Shown: positions 6,180 to 14,037 of the stretch, one piece after another
Position numbering within the stretch: the stretch's first letter is position 1
Layout of the letters: each line of letters starts with the position of its first letter
Virus record (IMG/VR): IMGVR_UViG_3300047356_000069
Location: 1-40,223 of that record
Strand: one strand, 5' to 3'
Source: a virus
DNA: 40,223 bases
Notes under the pieces: generated by a model
The model's database searches: none
What the model saw: only the letters and a program-made list of their open reading frames with translations
What the model was told of the DNA's origin: nothing
Program-made: the position numbers and the translations under genes

Positions 6180-6362
6180 ATGAGTAGGGTATTAATTGAT
6201 GTAGTTACTATACAAGAGTTTAAATTAATGGTTGAGTATGATATGAACATCATACAAGATGAAGCCGACAAGCTAACATTCCTTGCTAGCCTGTATCGCA
6301 GGGCAGGGGTATTGAAAAGTAATTATCCAGAAGATTTGTTTAGGGAGATTGACGATGCCTAG
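6180..6362 (+). CDS. Early hypothetical protein
   Basis: The 60-residue, mainly helical protein (SRVLIDVVTIQEFKLMVEYD, KLTFLASLYRRAGVL) has no recognised domain. ATG 6180 is chosen because AAGAAGGGG lies 8 bases upstream; an in-frame ATG at 6123 would overlap the previous gene by 23 bases. It overlaps the following gene by 8 bases. Confidence 0.65.
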   Translation: MSRVLIDVVTIQEFKLMVEYDMNIIQDEADKLTFLASLYRRAGVLKSNYPEDLFREIDDA

Positions 6363-6492
6363 TTATTTAGTGACAATCACATCAACAATATTAGTTGAAG
6401 AAGAGAATGAGACAGAAGCCGAAATAACAGCAGCAGGTATGTTTGATTTTGGTAGTGCTGAGTTTGAAACAGAGGAGATTTGCAGTGATTAA
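6355..6492 (+). CDS. 45-residue acidic early protein
   Basis: The frame starts at ATG 6355 inside the end of the previous gene, behind AGGGAGATTGACG. It encodes 45 residues, MPSYLVTITSTILVEEENET and EAEITAAGMFDFGSAEFETE, ending EICSD. It is very acidic, with an N-terminal beta-strand pattern. Its GAGGAG near the end serves as ribosome-binding site for the next gene. Function unknown. Confidence 0.6.
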   Translation: MPSYLVTITSTILVEEENETEAEITAAGMFDFGSAEFETEEICSD

Positions 6493-6691
6493 CTACAAGC
6501 ACCAGCTAACACGCAACAAGTACGATGATGCCTATATCATGGGATATCACAACGGCTATCACGCTGTGAAGTACGACAACCAGTATGATAAGAATGATCA
6601 GGCTCAGTATCATATCAAGTTTAGGCATGGGTATGTTGAGGGTAAGATGCAAAGAGTAAGAGAGGATAAGCAAGATGTCGATAGGCTTTAA
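6485..6691 (+). CDS. Early hypothetical protein rich in Tyr and His
   Basis: The 68-residue protein has repeated GYHNGYHAV and QYDKNDQAQYH-like segments and a FRHGYVEGKMQRVRED tail. The GTG at 6485 is preferred as start because GAGGAG lies 7 bases upstream; an in-frame TTG at 6443 has no such site. It overlaps both neighbours (8 and 17 bases). The YIMGYHNGYH motif resembles small phage proteins of unknown function. Confidence 0.6.
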   Translation: MINYKHQLTRNKYDDAYIMGYHNGYHAVKYDNQYDKNDQAQYHIKFRHGYVEGKMQRVREDKQDVDRL

Positions 6692-6857
6692 GCAATGCGA
6701 GATGTGTGGGGATGGTGTGGCAGAGGCACTATACGCAGTCGATGGTATGATAGAGTATTACTGCCATGAGTGTGAGATGCAGTGGGCAGAGGAACCAGTA
6801 GCTATACAAGAAACATCACATGAACGATGGATGCTACATAACTATGGTGAGGTATGA
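6675..6857 (+). CDS. Zinc-ribbon-like small protein
   Basis: The 60-residue protein has two CxxC pairs, CEMC at residues 8-11 and CHEC at residues 30-33, separated by 18 residues. This is the arrangement of a small treble-clef or zinc-ribbon fold. The C-terminal half is acidic (MQWAEEPVAIQETSHERW). Zinc-ribbon proteins of phage early regions may contact host RNA polymerase or nucleic acid, but the target here is unknown. It overlaps the genes on both sides. Confidence 0.7.
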   Translation: MSIGFKQCEMCGDGVAEALYAVDGMIEYYCHECEMQWAEEPVAIQETSHERWMLHNYGEV

Positions 6858-7012
6858 TGGAAGGTTTTGTTTGGGGTATGCTTAGTCTGGTTATGCTATC
6901 AGGTATGCTAGCTACTATCAACGACAATGAATCGTGGTTAGGTATGCAGCTTGCTTGTTTGTTTGGTTTAATCATAGGCGTACCAATCCTATCAGTAATA
7001 CTATACATGTAA
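6854..7012 (+). CDS. 52-residue two-segment membrane protein
   Basis: The frame encodes 52 residues starting MMEGFVWGMLSLVMLSGMLA, with a short loop TINDNESWLG and a second hydrophobic segment (MQLACLFGLIIGVPILSVIL). Two membrane spans separated by an acidic loop are clear. The start overlaps the previous stop (ATGATGG; 6857 is the alternative start), and GGTGAGG is its ribosome-binding site. It is the last small gene before the RNA polymerase genes. Confidence 0.6.
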   Translation: MMEGFVWGMLSLVMLSGMLATINDNESWLGMQLACLFGLIIGVPILSVILYM

Positions 7013-7025
7013 CAGGGGTGTGGCT

Positions 7026-7799
7026 ATGGGGTACAGTTTAGAACAACAGCTTGAATTAGAACGAGAAATGCTGGACGCTGGCATCAACAGGTTCAGGCGT
7101 GTGATAGATGAGGCAGTAGGCAAGGGTAAAGAGACACGCACACTGCATGGCAGGACTATGATTGCCACAGTGGTAGGCTCAGTAGCTGAAGGGGTAAAGC
7201 AAGTACAAGACACACCCACCAGCAACAGGGATGTGGCCTACAAGAAGCTGCAAGGCATGAAGCCTGACGCTGTAGCATACATAGCCCTAGTCTCTATGGT
7301 TGATGGCATCAGCAAGGCTCAAGCCTTGGTTAAAGTAGCAAAGAATATTGGTGTCAACATAGAGATGCAAGACAGGCTAGAGAAGTGGATCGAAGCAGAG
7401 GGAGATGTAGCAAGGAACACAATCAAGAAGGCCAACGAGAAGGGTACGACAGCTAGACGCTACGGCCTGACTAACAAGATGAACAAGGATGGATACAAAC
7501 ATCTAGCATGGACAGGTGATCAACGTATCCATGTAGGCATGAAGCTGGTTGATGTAATCATCAAGAACACAGGGCTAGTCAGACTGGAAAGGCTATCGAC
7601 TAGCAGAAATAAAACGACTACTTATCTTAGGGCAACACCCATCACAGAGGAATGGGTCAAGGCATTTAATTCACACATGGAAGTATCAAGACCACGATGG
7701 ACACCATGTATCGTACCACCCAAGGACTGGACAGACACAGAGGGGGGTGGATACTACGCAGATTTCTTAGACCCATTAAGTATAATCAGGAGAGGATAG
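7026..7799 (+). CDS. T7-type RNA polymerase, N-terminal domain subunit (split gene)
   Basis: The 257-residue protein matches the N-terminal domain of T7 RNA polymerase throughout. MKPDAVAYIALVSMV aligns with KPEAVAYITI of T7 (residues 110-119), RIHVGMKLVDVIIKNTGLVRL with HVGVRCIEMLIESTGMV, and PCIVPPKDWTDTEGGGYYAD with the T7 block CVVPPKPWTGITGGGYW (271-287). It stops after PLSIIRRG, near T7 residue 298-300. In T7 this domain binds the AT-rich part of the promoter and opens the DNA. ATG 7026 follows AGGGG by 7 bases; an in-frame GTG at 7020 is less well placed. The catalytic part is a separate gene starting one base after this stop. Confidence 0.93.
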   Translation: MGYSLEQQLELEREMLDAGINRFRRVIDEAVGKGKETRTLHGRTMIATVVGSVAEGVKQVQDTPTSNRDVAYKKLQGMKPDAVAYIALVSMVDGISKAQALVKVAKNIGVNIEMQDRLEKWIEAEGDVARNTIKKANEKGTTARRYGLTNKMNKDGYKHLAWTGDQRIHVGMKLVDVIIKNTGLVRLERLSTSRNKTTTYLRATPITEEWVKAFNSHMEVSRPRWTPCIVPPKDWTDTEGGGYYADFLDPLSIIRRG

Positions 7800-7800
7800 T

Positions 7801-9450
7801 ATGAAGGCACACATGACCAAGCTGAAACAGCGTGACCTATCCCAAGAGTTCGACTGCTTGAACACACTGCAACACACACCATGGCAGATCAACAGGCCAG
7901 TGCTTGAGATCATCCGTAACATGTGGGACAGTGGACAAGAGTGGGCAGGACTACCAGCCAGAGAGGACAGGCCACTACCTAGCTACCCATTCAACAAAGA
8001 ACCAGCAGCCATGGATGAGGCAGAACGCAAGCTGTTCAAGGACTGGAGTAAGAAACGTAACGAGGTGTATACCTACAACAACAAGACTGTAAGCAAGCGC
8101 ATACAAGTGGAACGCACACTACAGATAGCTGAACAATACAGCAAGTACGATGAGTTCTATTATGTATGGCAGAATGACTTTCGTTCTCGCAAGTATCCAG
8201 CCAGCACATTCCTGTCACCACAGGCAGCAGACTGGAGTAAGGGATTGATGACCTTCAAGGTAGACAAGGCCATCAACAATTGGGATGACGCACGATGGTT
8301 GTGTATTCATGGTGCTAACCTATACGGCAACGACAAGATCACACTAGACCAGCGTGAGGGTTGGGCGTGGGATATAGCAGATGAGGTTAAGCGTGTGGCT
8401 GACAACCCATACGACAACAACTGGTGGCTGGATGCAGACAAACCCTTTCAGTTTCTTGGGTGGTGCTTAGAGTTTGCTGGCCTAGTCAAGCATGGCTGGG
8501 GGTATATGTCCAACCTACCTGTGTCTGCTGACGGAAGCTGTAACGGACTGCAACATCTATCAGCTATCCTACGTGATGAACGTGGTGGTAGGGCAACCAA
8601 CCTACTAGCATCTGATATACCTCAAGACATCTACACTGAGGTAGCAGAGGAAGCCATGCGTAACATCACCAAGGATGCAGACCAAGGCGAAATTCTAGCG
8701 AAAAAATTTATAGAGTTTGACATCGACAGGTCTCTAACTAAACGGTCAGTGATGATTGTACCATACAGTGGCACGATACACTCATGTCGTACCTACATTG
8801 AGGAAGCTATGCGTGATAAGATTGAGAAGGGAACACCAGATATATTTGGTGATGACCTATTTGATGCTACCATCTACCTAGCTAGACATGTGTGGGATGC
8901 AATCAACGGTGTGATTACAGCAGCACGACAAGTCATGGACTACGTTAAGGATGTCGGTGCTGTCTACGCCAGTCATAACAAGCACATGGAATGGGTAACA
9001 CCAACCAACTGGCTGGTCATGCAGAATTACAATGACGTAGAGAAACGTAGGATCACTAGCCTAATTAATGGTAACACAATACAGCTAGTACTCAACAGAG
9101 ATATACCTAACCAAGTAAGCAAGCGGCGTACTGGTTCAGGTGCTAGCCCTAACTTCATCCACTCTATGGATGCAGCAGCTATGACTAAGACTATCAATAC
9201 CTGCAAGCAGCAGGGTATCAGACACTTTGCCATGGTACACGACAGCTATGGTACACACAGTAGCGAGATGCCAAGGCTGTCTGATGTATTGAGACAAGAG
9301 TTTGTTCAGATGTATACTGAACATGATGTGTTGACAATGCTAAGACAACATGCTATTGTCACACTTGGAACTGAGGACGTTCCAACACCACCAAAGAAGG
9401 GTAGTTTAGACATCAACAACGTATTGAAATCACAATACTTTTTTGCCTAG
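7801..9450 (+). CDS. T7-type RNA polymerase, catalytic subunit (split gene)
   Basis: The 549-residue protein begins where T7 RNA polymerase residues about 302-305 would be and carries the whole polymerase body. DGSCNGLQHLSAILRDE holds the motif A Asp at residue 244 (T7 D537). RSLTKRSVM..PYSG has Lys 314 and Tyr 322 (T7 K631, Y639) in motif B. MVHDSYGT has Asp 481 (T7 D812) in motif C. The C terminus YFFA corresponds to the T7 FAFA foot. AGGAGAGG 5-12 bases upstream of ATG 7801 gives an independent start, and the frame is +1 relative to the N-terminal gene. Together the two chains total 806 residues against 883 in T7. It should transcribe the middle and late genes. Confidence 0.95.
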   Translation: MKAHMTKLKQRDLSQEFDCLNTLQHTPWQINRPVLEIIRNMWDSGQEWAGLPAREDRPLPSYPFNKEPAAMDEAERKLFKDWSKKRNEVYTYNNKTVSKRIQVERTLQIAEQYSKYDEFYYVWQNDFRSRKYPASTFLSPQAADWSKGLMTFKVDKAINNWDDARWLCIHGANLYGNDKITLDQREGWAWDIADEVKRVADNPYDNNWWLDADKPFQFLGWCLEFAGLVKHGWGYMSNLPVSADGSCNGLQHLSAILRDERGGRATNLLASDIPQDIYTEVAEEAMRNITKDADQGEILAKKFIEFDIDRSLTKRSVMIVPYSGTIHSCRTYIEEAMRDKIEKGTPDIFGDDLFDATIYLARHVWDAINGVITAARQVMDYVKDVGAVYASHNKHMEWVTPTNWLVMQNYNDVEKRRITSLINGNTIQLVLNRDIPNQVSKRRTGSGASPNFIHSMDAAAMTKTINTCKQQGIRHFAMVHDSYGTHSSEMPRLSDVLRQEFVQMYTEHDVLTMLRQHAIVTLGTEDVPTPPKKGSLDINNVLKSQYFFA

Positions 9451-9451
9451 T

Positions 9452-9471
9452 TCTAACCTGTACCTATAGCC
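9452..9471 (+). promoter_or_regulatory. Candidate phage RNAP promoter, copy 2
   Basis: TCTAACCTGTACCTATAG starts 2 bases after the RNAP stop codon and ends in TATAG like the T7 consensus (10 of 18 positions equal to the T7 promoter core by eye). The expected start is G 9469, about 35 bases before the SSB start. It would let the phage polymerase drive the replication genes. Confidence 0.7.
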
Positions 9472-9503
9472 TAACTAACTTTAACAACTAAGGAGAAGTG
9501 ATA

Positions 9504-10124
9504 GTGATTATCATTAAAGGCAAAGCCCAATGGGCAAAAGTATTTGACCCTGATACACGGTTCGTACCAGAGGGAGAGTACTCAACACAGGTCATCGTAC
9601 CTGAGGCAGAAGCAGCAGCAGTGTGTGAACAGCTTGATGGAATTATCCAGACTAAATTCCAAGAGGCTGTCAAGGACAACCCGAAACTCAAGGCAGTCCT
9701 GTCCACAGCTACACCCTACAGCAAGGAACTAGACGACAACGGTGATGAGACTGGCAACCTAGTGTTCAAGTCTAAGCTGAAGGCACGTATCAAGTCTAAG
9801 TCAGGCGAGACATACACACAGAAGCCATCAGTGGTGGATGCCAAGAAGACACCGATGGATAAGTCTATTGCTGTCGGCAATGGATCAACAGTTAAGATTG
9901 CTGTCGAGCCATTCCCCTATGTGATGCAGTCAACCAAGCAGGTAGGTGTATCACTACGACTGAAGGCAATGCAGGTCATTGACTTGGTAGAGTATGGTGC
10001 GCCAGCATCTATCTTTGATGAGGAAGATGGGTATGTTGCACAGGCTGTAGCCAAGGACAACAGTAATGACATGTTCGATGATGAACCTACTGCTGGTACT
10101 GCCGATGACGAAGGGGACTTTTGA
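9504..10124 (+). CDS. Single-stranded DNA-binding protein (T7 gp2.5-like)
   Basis: The 206-residue protein has the gp2.5 layout. A beta-rich core includes LVFKSKLKARIKSKSGE and PSVVDAKKTPMDKSIAVGNG, matching the T7 stretch VVDSKGKKMEDVPIIGGG. A very acidic C-terminal tail ends DDEGDF, like the DGDF end of T7 gp2.5 that contacts polymerase and helicase. GTG 9504 is preferred because AGGAG (9491-9495) lies 8 bases upstream; GTG 9498 is too close. The T7-like promoter copy lies just upstream. The last 20 bases overlap the endonuclease gene. Confidence 0.9.
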   Translation: MIIIKGKAQWAKVFDPDTRFVPEGEYSTQVIVPEAEAAAVCEQLDGIIQTKFQEAVKDNPKLKAVLSTATPYSKELDDNGDETGNLVFKSKLKARIKSKSGETYTQKPSVVDAKKTPMDKSIAVGNGSTVKIAVEPFPYVMQSTKQVGVSLRLKAMQVIDLVEYGAPASIFDEEDGYVAQAVAKDNSNDMFDDEPTAGTADDEGDF

Positions 10125-10464
10125 GGCAAGGGTCATTGCAGACCTAGATGAACGTGGCGTTCCTTATGTGTATGAGCCAGAGAAGCTGGCTTACTATGTG
10201 GAACGTCACTACATCCCTGACTTATCAGTAGGCACAATGATAGTAGAACTGAAAGGTTATCTAAGACAGGATAGCCAACGCAAGATGAAGGCAATCAAGG
10301 CACAGTATCCTGACTTGGATGTACGCTTTGTCTTTCAGAAAGCCAGTGCTACTATTCAGGGTGCTAAGAAAAGAAAGGATGGGTCTAAGATGACTTGCGG
10401 AGAGTGGGCAGACCGACAAGGTTTTGTCTGGGCAGAAGGAACTATACCTAAGGAGTGGTTATGA
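10105..10464 (+). CDS. Endonuclease I / Holliday junction resolvase (T7 gp3-like)
   Basis: The 119-residue protein matches T7 endonuclease I: GTFEARVIADLDERGVPYVYE at the N terminus, then IPDLSVGTMIVELKGYL with the PD...(E)xK nuclease core. Glu 7, Asp 39, Glu 48 and Lys 50 correspond to the T7 residues E20, D55, E65 and K67. The enzyme resolves branched DNA and degrades host DNA. It is slightly shorter than T7 gp3 (149) because the basic C-terminal tail is absent. ATG 10105 overlaps the SSB gene by 20 bases; in-frame ATGs at 10066, 10078 and 10081 are possible, but homology starts only after 10105. Confidence 0.9.
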   Translation: MTKGTFEARVIADLDERGVPYVYEPEKLAYYVERHYIPDLSVGTMIVELKGYLRQDSQRKMKAIKAQYPDLDVRFVFQKASATIQGAKKRKDGSKMTCGEWADRQGFVWAEGTIPKEWL

Positions 10465-10712
10465 GTGTCATTGATGTAAAGGAAGAATGGGTATCTGAAG
10501 TAGATATGAACACTGAGTTCGGTGCTTATGGGCTGAGTGTATCAGTCTATGTAGACCAGCATGAACTAGCAGAACATGTAAGCTATTACGACATGGCACA
10601 TGCTATGCTATCTGATGACATCAAGTATGATGATGAACTAATCATGGAGATAGTACACGGACTTGAGAACACAGTACAAACCCTAAGACATGGCTTGGGT
10701 AATGGAAGATAA
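10461..10712 (+). CDS. Hypothetical acidic protein between endonuclease and primase genes
   Basis: The 83-residue acidic protein (MSVIDVKEEWVSEVDMNTEF, MLSDDIKYDDELIMEIVHGL) has no recognised family. ATG 10461 follows AGGAG by 5 bases, and the start overlaps the endonuclease stop by 4 bases. Its end overlaps the primase-helicase start by up to 23 bases. Its position in the replication operon suggests a replication-associated role, which is not otherwise supported. Confidence 0.7.
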   Translation: MSVIDVKEEWVSEVDMNTEFGAYGLSVSVYVDQHELAEHVSYYDMAHAMLSDDIKYDDELIMEIVHGLENTVQTLRHGLGNGR

Positions 10713-12312
10713 CAGTACATTCATCAGGCATGAAGCCTGTGAATCTTGTGGCAGTAGTGATGCCAATGCGTTGTATAGTTCTGGCAATCACTACTGCTTT
10801 GCGTGTGAGAAGTTTACACCAGCAGAAGGAAATAGTATGGAACCAGTACGAGATACGGTTAGCATTGACACTAAGTTCTTGCAGCCTATACCTACACAGC
10901 TAGCCAAGCGCAAGCTAACAGAGAAGACACTAAAGCATTGGGGCTACGGTGTAGCTGAGTACCACGGTAAGAAGGTACAAGTAGCCAACTACTACAACAA
11001 GGACAACCACGTTGTAGCACAGAAGGTACGCCACCCTAACAAGGACTTCACTGTTATTGGTAGCCTCAAGGATGCTGGCCTGTATGGTCAACACCTATGC
11101 CGTGATGGTGGTAAGATGATTACCATTGTCGAGGGTGAGGTGGACGCACTATCAGTCAGTCAAATTTTTGACAACAAATATAGTGTGGTCAGTGTACCAA
11201 ATGGTGCAGCAGGTGCAAAGAAAGCAATAGCCAAGTCAATCGAATGGCTATGCAAGTACGACAAGATCATCCTTATGTTTGATCAGGATGAGGTAGGACA
11301 GGCAGCAGCTATTGAGTGTGCCAAGATACTACCACCAGACAAGGCAAGCATTGCCAGCCTACCCCTCAAGGATGCCAGCGAAATGTTACAGGCTGGTAGA
11401 ACTGAGGAAGTAATCAGGGCAGTGTGGGGTGCTAAGACCTACAGACCTGACGGTATCGTAGCTGGTACTGACTTGTGGGATGTGGTGACAGCAGTGGATG
11501 ATCGTGTGTCTATACCTTACCCCTACTCAGGCATGAATGAGAAGGTAGGTGGTTGTCGCAAGGGTGAGATCGTAACGCTGACAGCAGGATCGGGAATTGG
11601 GAAGTCACAGCTAGCACGTGAGTTAGCACATGGTCTTATCCAGTCAGGTCAGACAGTGGGTTACATAGCACTAGAGGAGAACGTCAAGCGTACTGCCTTA
11701 GGTCTTATGTCAATCGAACTCAACAAGCCTTTGCATCTAGGTGAACTAGATATCAATGACAAGGAGTTACGTGATGCCTTTGATGCAACAGTTGGTTCAG
11801 GTAGAGTATATCTCTATGATCATTGGGGCAGTACTGATAGTGACAACCTGCTATCCAAGATACGCTACCTTGTTCGTGGTTGTGGTTGCGATTTTATTGT
11901 ACTTGATCATATCAGTATCGTTGTTAGTGGGCTAGAAGGTGGAGATGAAAGACGTATCATTGACAACACTATGACAGCTATGCGTTCTCTTGTTGAGGAA
12001 CTTAACTGTGGTATGATACTTATCTCACACCTCAAGCGTCCGTCTGGTGACAGAGGACATGAGGATGGCGCACAGACTAGCATGTCACAACTACGTGGCA
12101 GTGCTGCAATCGGTCAGCTTAGTGACATCGTGATTGGATTGGAAAGGAACCAGCAAGACAAGGAACGTCCAGACATAAGCAACGTCAGGGTGTTGAAGAA
12201 CAGATGGTCAGGTGAGACTGGCCTATGCAACAGCCTTCAATACATTAAGGACAGTGGACGTATGGTTGAAGTATTCTTTGATGATGAGGAAGAACCAGAC
12301 GTAGAATTTTAA
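10690..12312 (+). CDS. Primase-helicase (T7 gp4-like)
   Basis: The roughly 540-residue bifunctional enzyme primes lagging-strand synthesis and unwinds the fork. The zinc-binding domain is CESCGSSDANALYSSG...CFAC, very close to T7 gp4A CDNCGSSDGNSL. The TOPRIM primase core has TIVEGEVDALSVSQ and MFDQDEVGQAAA. The RecA-like hexameric helicase has Walker A AGSGIGKSQLARE, Walker B FIVLDHISIV, and SQLRGSAAIGQLSDIVIGLE with ERNQQ, as in T7. The acidic C terminus (FFDDEEEPDVEF) resembles the T7 tail that binds DNA polymerase. ATG 10702 (protein start MEDNS) is an alternative closer to the T7 N terminus. Confidence 0.95.
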   Translation: MAWVMEDNSTFIRHEACESCGSSDANALYSSGNHYCFACEKFTPAEGNSMEPVRDTVSIDTKFLQPIPTQLAKRKLTEKTLKHWGYGVAEYHGKKVQVANYYNKDNHVVAQKVRHPNKDFTVIGSLKDAGLYGQHLCRDGGKMITIVEGEVDALSVSQIFDNKYSVVSVPNGAAGAKKAIAKSIEWLCKYDKIILMFDQDEVGQAAAIECAKILPPDKASIASLPLKDASEMLQAGRTEEVIRAVWGAKTYRPDGIVAGTDLWDVVTAVDDRVSIPYPYSGMNEKVGGCRKGEIVTLTAGSGIGKSQLARELAHGLIQSGQTVGYIALEENVKRTALGLMSIELNKPLHLGELDINDKELRDAFDATVGSGRVYLYDHWGSTDSDNLLSKIRYLVRGCGCDFIVLDHISIVVSGLEGGDERRIIDNTMTAMRSLVEELNCGMILISHLKRPSGDRGHEDGAQTSMSQLRGSAAIGQLSDIVIGLERNQQDKERPDISNVRVLKNRWSGETGLCNSLQYIKDSGRMVEVFFDDEEEPDVEF

Positions 12313-12330
12313 CTAGTGCGGAGACACAGT

Positions 12331-14037
12331 ATGGAATACATATGGGACTTAGAAGCAGACCATCTACTTAAAGAGGTGACACAAGTTTGGTGTCATGTCT
12401 TCAGGGATGTACACACTGATGAGGTACACACCTTTGACCCAACACAGACGCAAGAAGCATTGGAGTTTATGGACAATGCAAAGACCTTGATTGGTCACAA
12501 CATCATCGACTACGACTTGCGTGTGATGAAGAAGCTACACGACTTTACCTTCAAAGGTAAGGTAGTAGATACGTTGGTATACTCTAGGACAATCTGGCCT
12601 CACCTAAAAGAACTAGACTTCACTATGTACAGCAAGGGTAAGTTCCCTGCTAACATCATTGGTAGTCATAGCTTGAAGGCTTGGGGCGTAAGGCTAGGAG
12701 AATTAAAAGGTGACTTCAATAATCATAGCGAAAGCTTTGCAGCATACACCACCGAAATGTTGGAGTACTGCATCCAAGACACAAAGGTTACGCAGAAACT
12801 ATACGAGAAAATTCTCAGCAAAAATTTTAGCAGCGATGCGTTACATCTTGAACAAGTAATCCACACGCTGCTGATAGGACAAGAGGAAAGAGGCTTTGAC
12901 TTTGATGTTGAGGCTGCACAAGAACTGTATGCTAGCCTAGCTGGACGCAAGGCTGACATCGAACAACAGTTGGTAGACACGTTTGAGCCTACCATCATTG
13001 AGTTAAAGACAAAGACTAAGACCATCCCATTCAACCCTGCATCACGGCAGCAGATTGCTGACCGACTGATCAAGCGAGGGTGGGAGCCTACAGTATTCAC
13101 TGACAGTGGTGAGCCTAAGGTAGATGAGACAGTGCTGGAAAGCATTGACATGCCAGAGGCTAGACTGCTACAGGAATACTTACTACTAAACAAACGCATA
13201 GGCCAACTAGCTACTGGCAAACAGGCATGGCTCAAGCTAGAGGAGAACGGCAGACTACATGGTAGAGTAAACCATATGGGTGCTGTCACATCTAGGTGTA
13301 CCCACGCCAACCCCAACCTTGGGCAGGTACCCAGCGTTGGTGCAGCCTATGGCAAGGAGTGTCGTTCCTTATTCGTTGCACCCAAGGGCTACAGCCTGTT
13401 AGGTGCTGACGCATCAGGTTTGGAACTACGCTGCCTAGCACACTATATGGCTAGGTATGATGACGGTAACTATGCTAACGTAGTGTTAGACGGTGACGTA
13501 CATACCACTAACCAAGAAGCTGCTGGTCTTCCCACACGTTCCAATGCCAAGACATTCATCTATGGATTCTTGTATGGTGCAGGTGATGAGAAGATTGGTA
13601 AGATCATAGGCAAGGGTGCGAAGGAAGGTAAGCGTATTAAGAAGAAGTTTCTTAGCCAGCTACCTGCACTCAAGAAGCTGAAGGATGCAGTATCCCAAGC
13701 AGCAGATGATCGTGGTTACATCAAGGGACTAGATGGTAGGCACACACCTATCCGACACAGCCACGCAGCACTCAACAGTTTGCTTCAAGGTTGTGGTGCA
13801 ATCTTATGTAAGACTTGGTACGTATTCATAGCTGATGCTATCAAGAAGGCAGGACTAGATGCTACTATCGTAGCGTTTGTACATGATGAAGTTCAACTAG
13901 TAGTAAAGGAAGGTCAAGAAGATGAGACAGGAAGACTTATTCAACAGTGTATGCGAGATGTCGAACACCACTACGGATTCAGATGTAGACTCGACAGTGA
14001 GTACAAGTACGGACGCAACTGGTCAGACACGCATTAA
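12331..14037 (+). CDS. Family A DNA polymerase lacking the T7 thioredoxin-binding loop
   Basis: The 568-residue replicative polymerase has an intact 3'-5' exonuclease domain (Asp 6 and Glu 8 in IWDLEADHLL; later IGHNIIDYDLRVM and YCIQDTKVT). The polymerase domain has motif A GADASGLELRCLAHYM (Asp 360), motif B THNQ-like NAKTFIYGFLYGAGDEKIG, and motif C FVHDEVQLV (Asp 519). T7 gp5 has 704 residues. The largest loss is the thumb insertion: T7 has about 72 residues between ETF and FNPSS, and here only 15 (residues 219-233) separate DTF from FNPAS. ATG 12331 follows a GGAG site; an in-frame GTG at 12316 is less likely. Confidence 0.95.
   Translation: MEYIWDLEADHLLKEVTQVWCHVFRDVHTDEVHTFDPTQTQEALEFMDNAKTLIGHNIIDYDLRVMKKLHDFTFKGKVVDTLVYSRTIWPHLKELDFTMYSKGKFPANIIGSHSLKAWGVRLGELKGDFNNHSESFAAYTTEMLEYCIQDTKVTQKLYEKILSKNFSSDALHLEQVIHTLLIGQEERGFDFDVEAAQELYASLAGRKADIEQQLVDTFEPTIIELKTKTKTIPFNPASRQQIADRLIKRGWEPTVFTDSGEPKVDETVLESIDMPEARLLQEYLLLNKRIGQLATGKQAWLKLEENGRLHGRVNHMGAVTSRCTHANPNLGQVPSVGAAYGKECRSLFVAPKGYSLLGADASGLELRCLAHYMARYDDGNYANVVLDGDVHTTNQEAAGLPTRSNAKTFIYGFLYGAGDEKIGKIIGKGAKEGKRIKKKFLSQLPALKKLKDAVSQAADDRGYIKGLDGRHTPIRHSHAALNSLLQGCGAILCKTWYVFIADAIKKAGLDATIVAFVHDEVQLVVKEGQEDETGRLIQQCMRDVEHHYGFRCRLDSEYKYGRNWSDTH

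Noticed and set aside
7783-7803. Programmed +1 frameshift joining the two RNAP parts.
   Set aside because: The catalytic frame is closed just upstream (TAA 7783-7785), leaving only a 14-base window. There is no slippery codon pair of the prfB type. A ribosome-binding site and ATG make independent initiation the simpler reading, though a frameshift is not fully excluded.
12723-13316. 197-codon open frame on the - strand.
   Set aside because: Lies wholly inside the DNA polymerase gene, with Ser/Cys-rich shadow composition.
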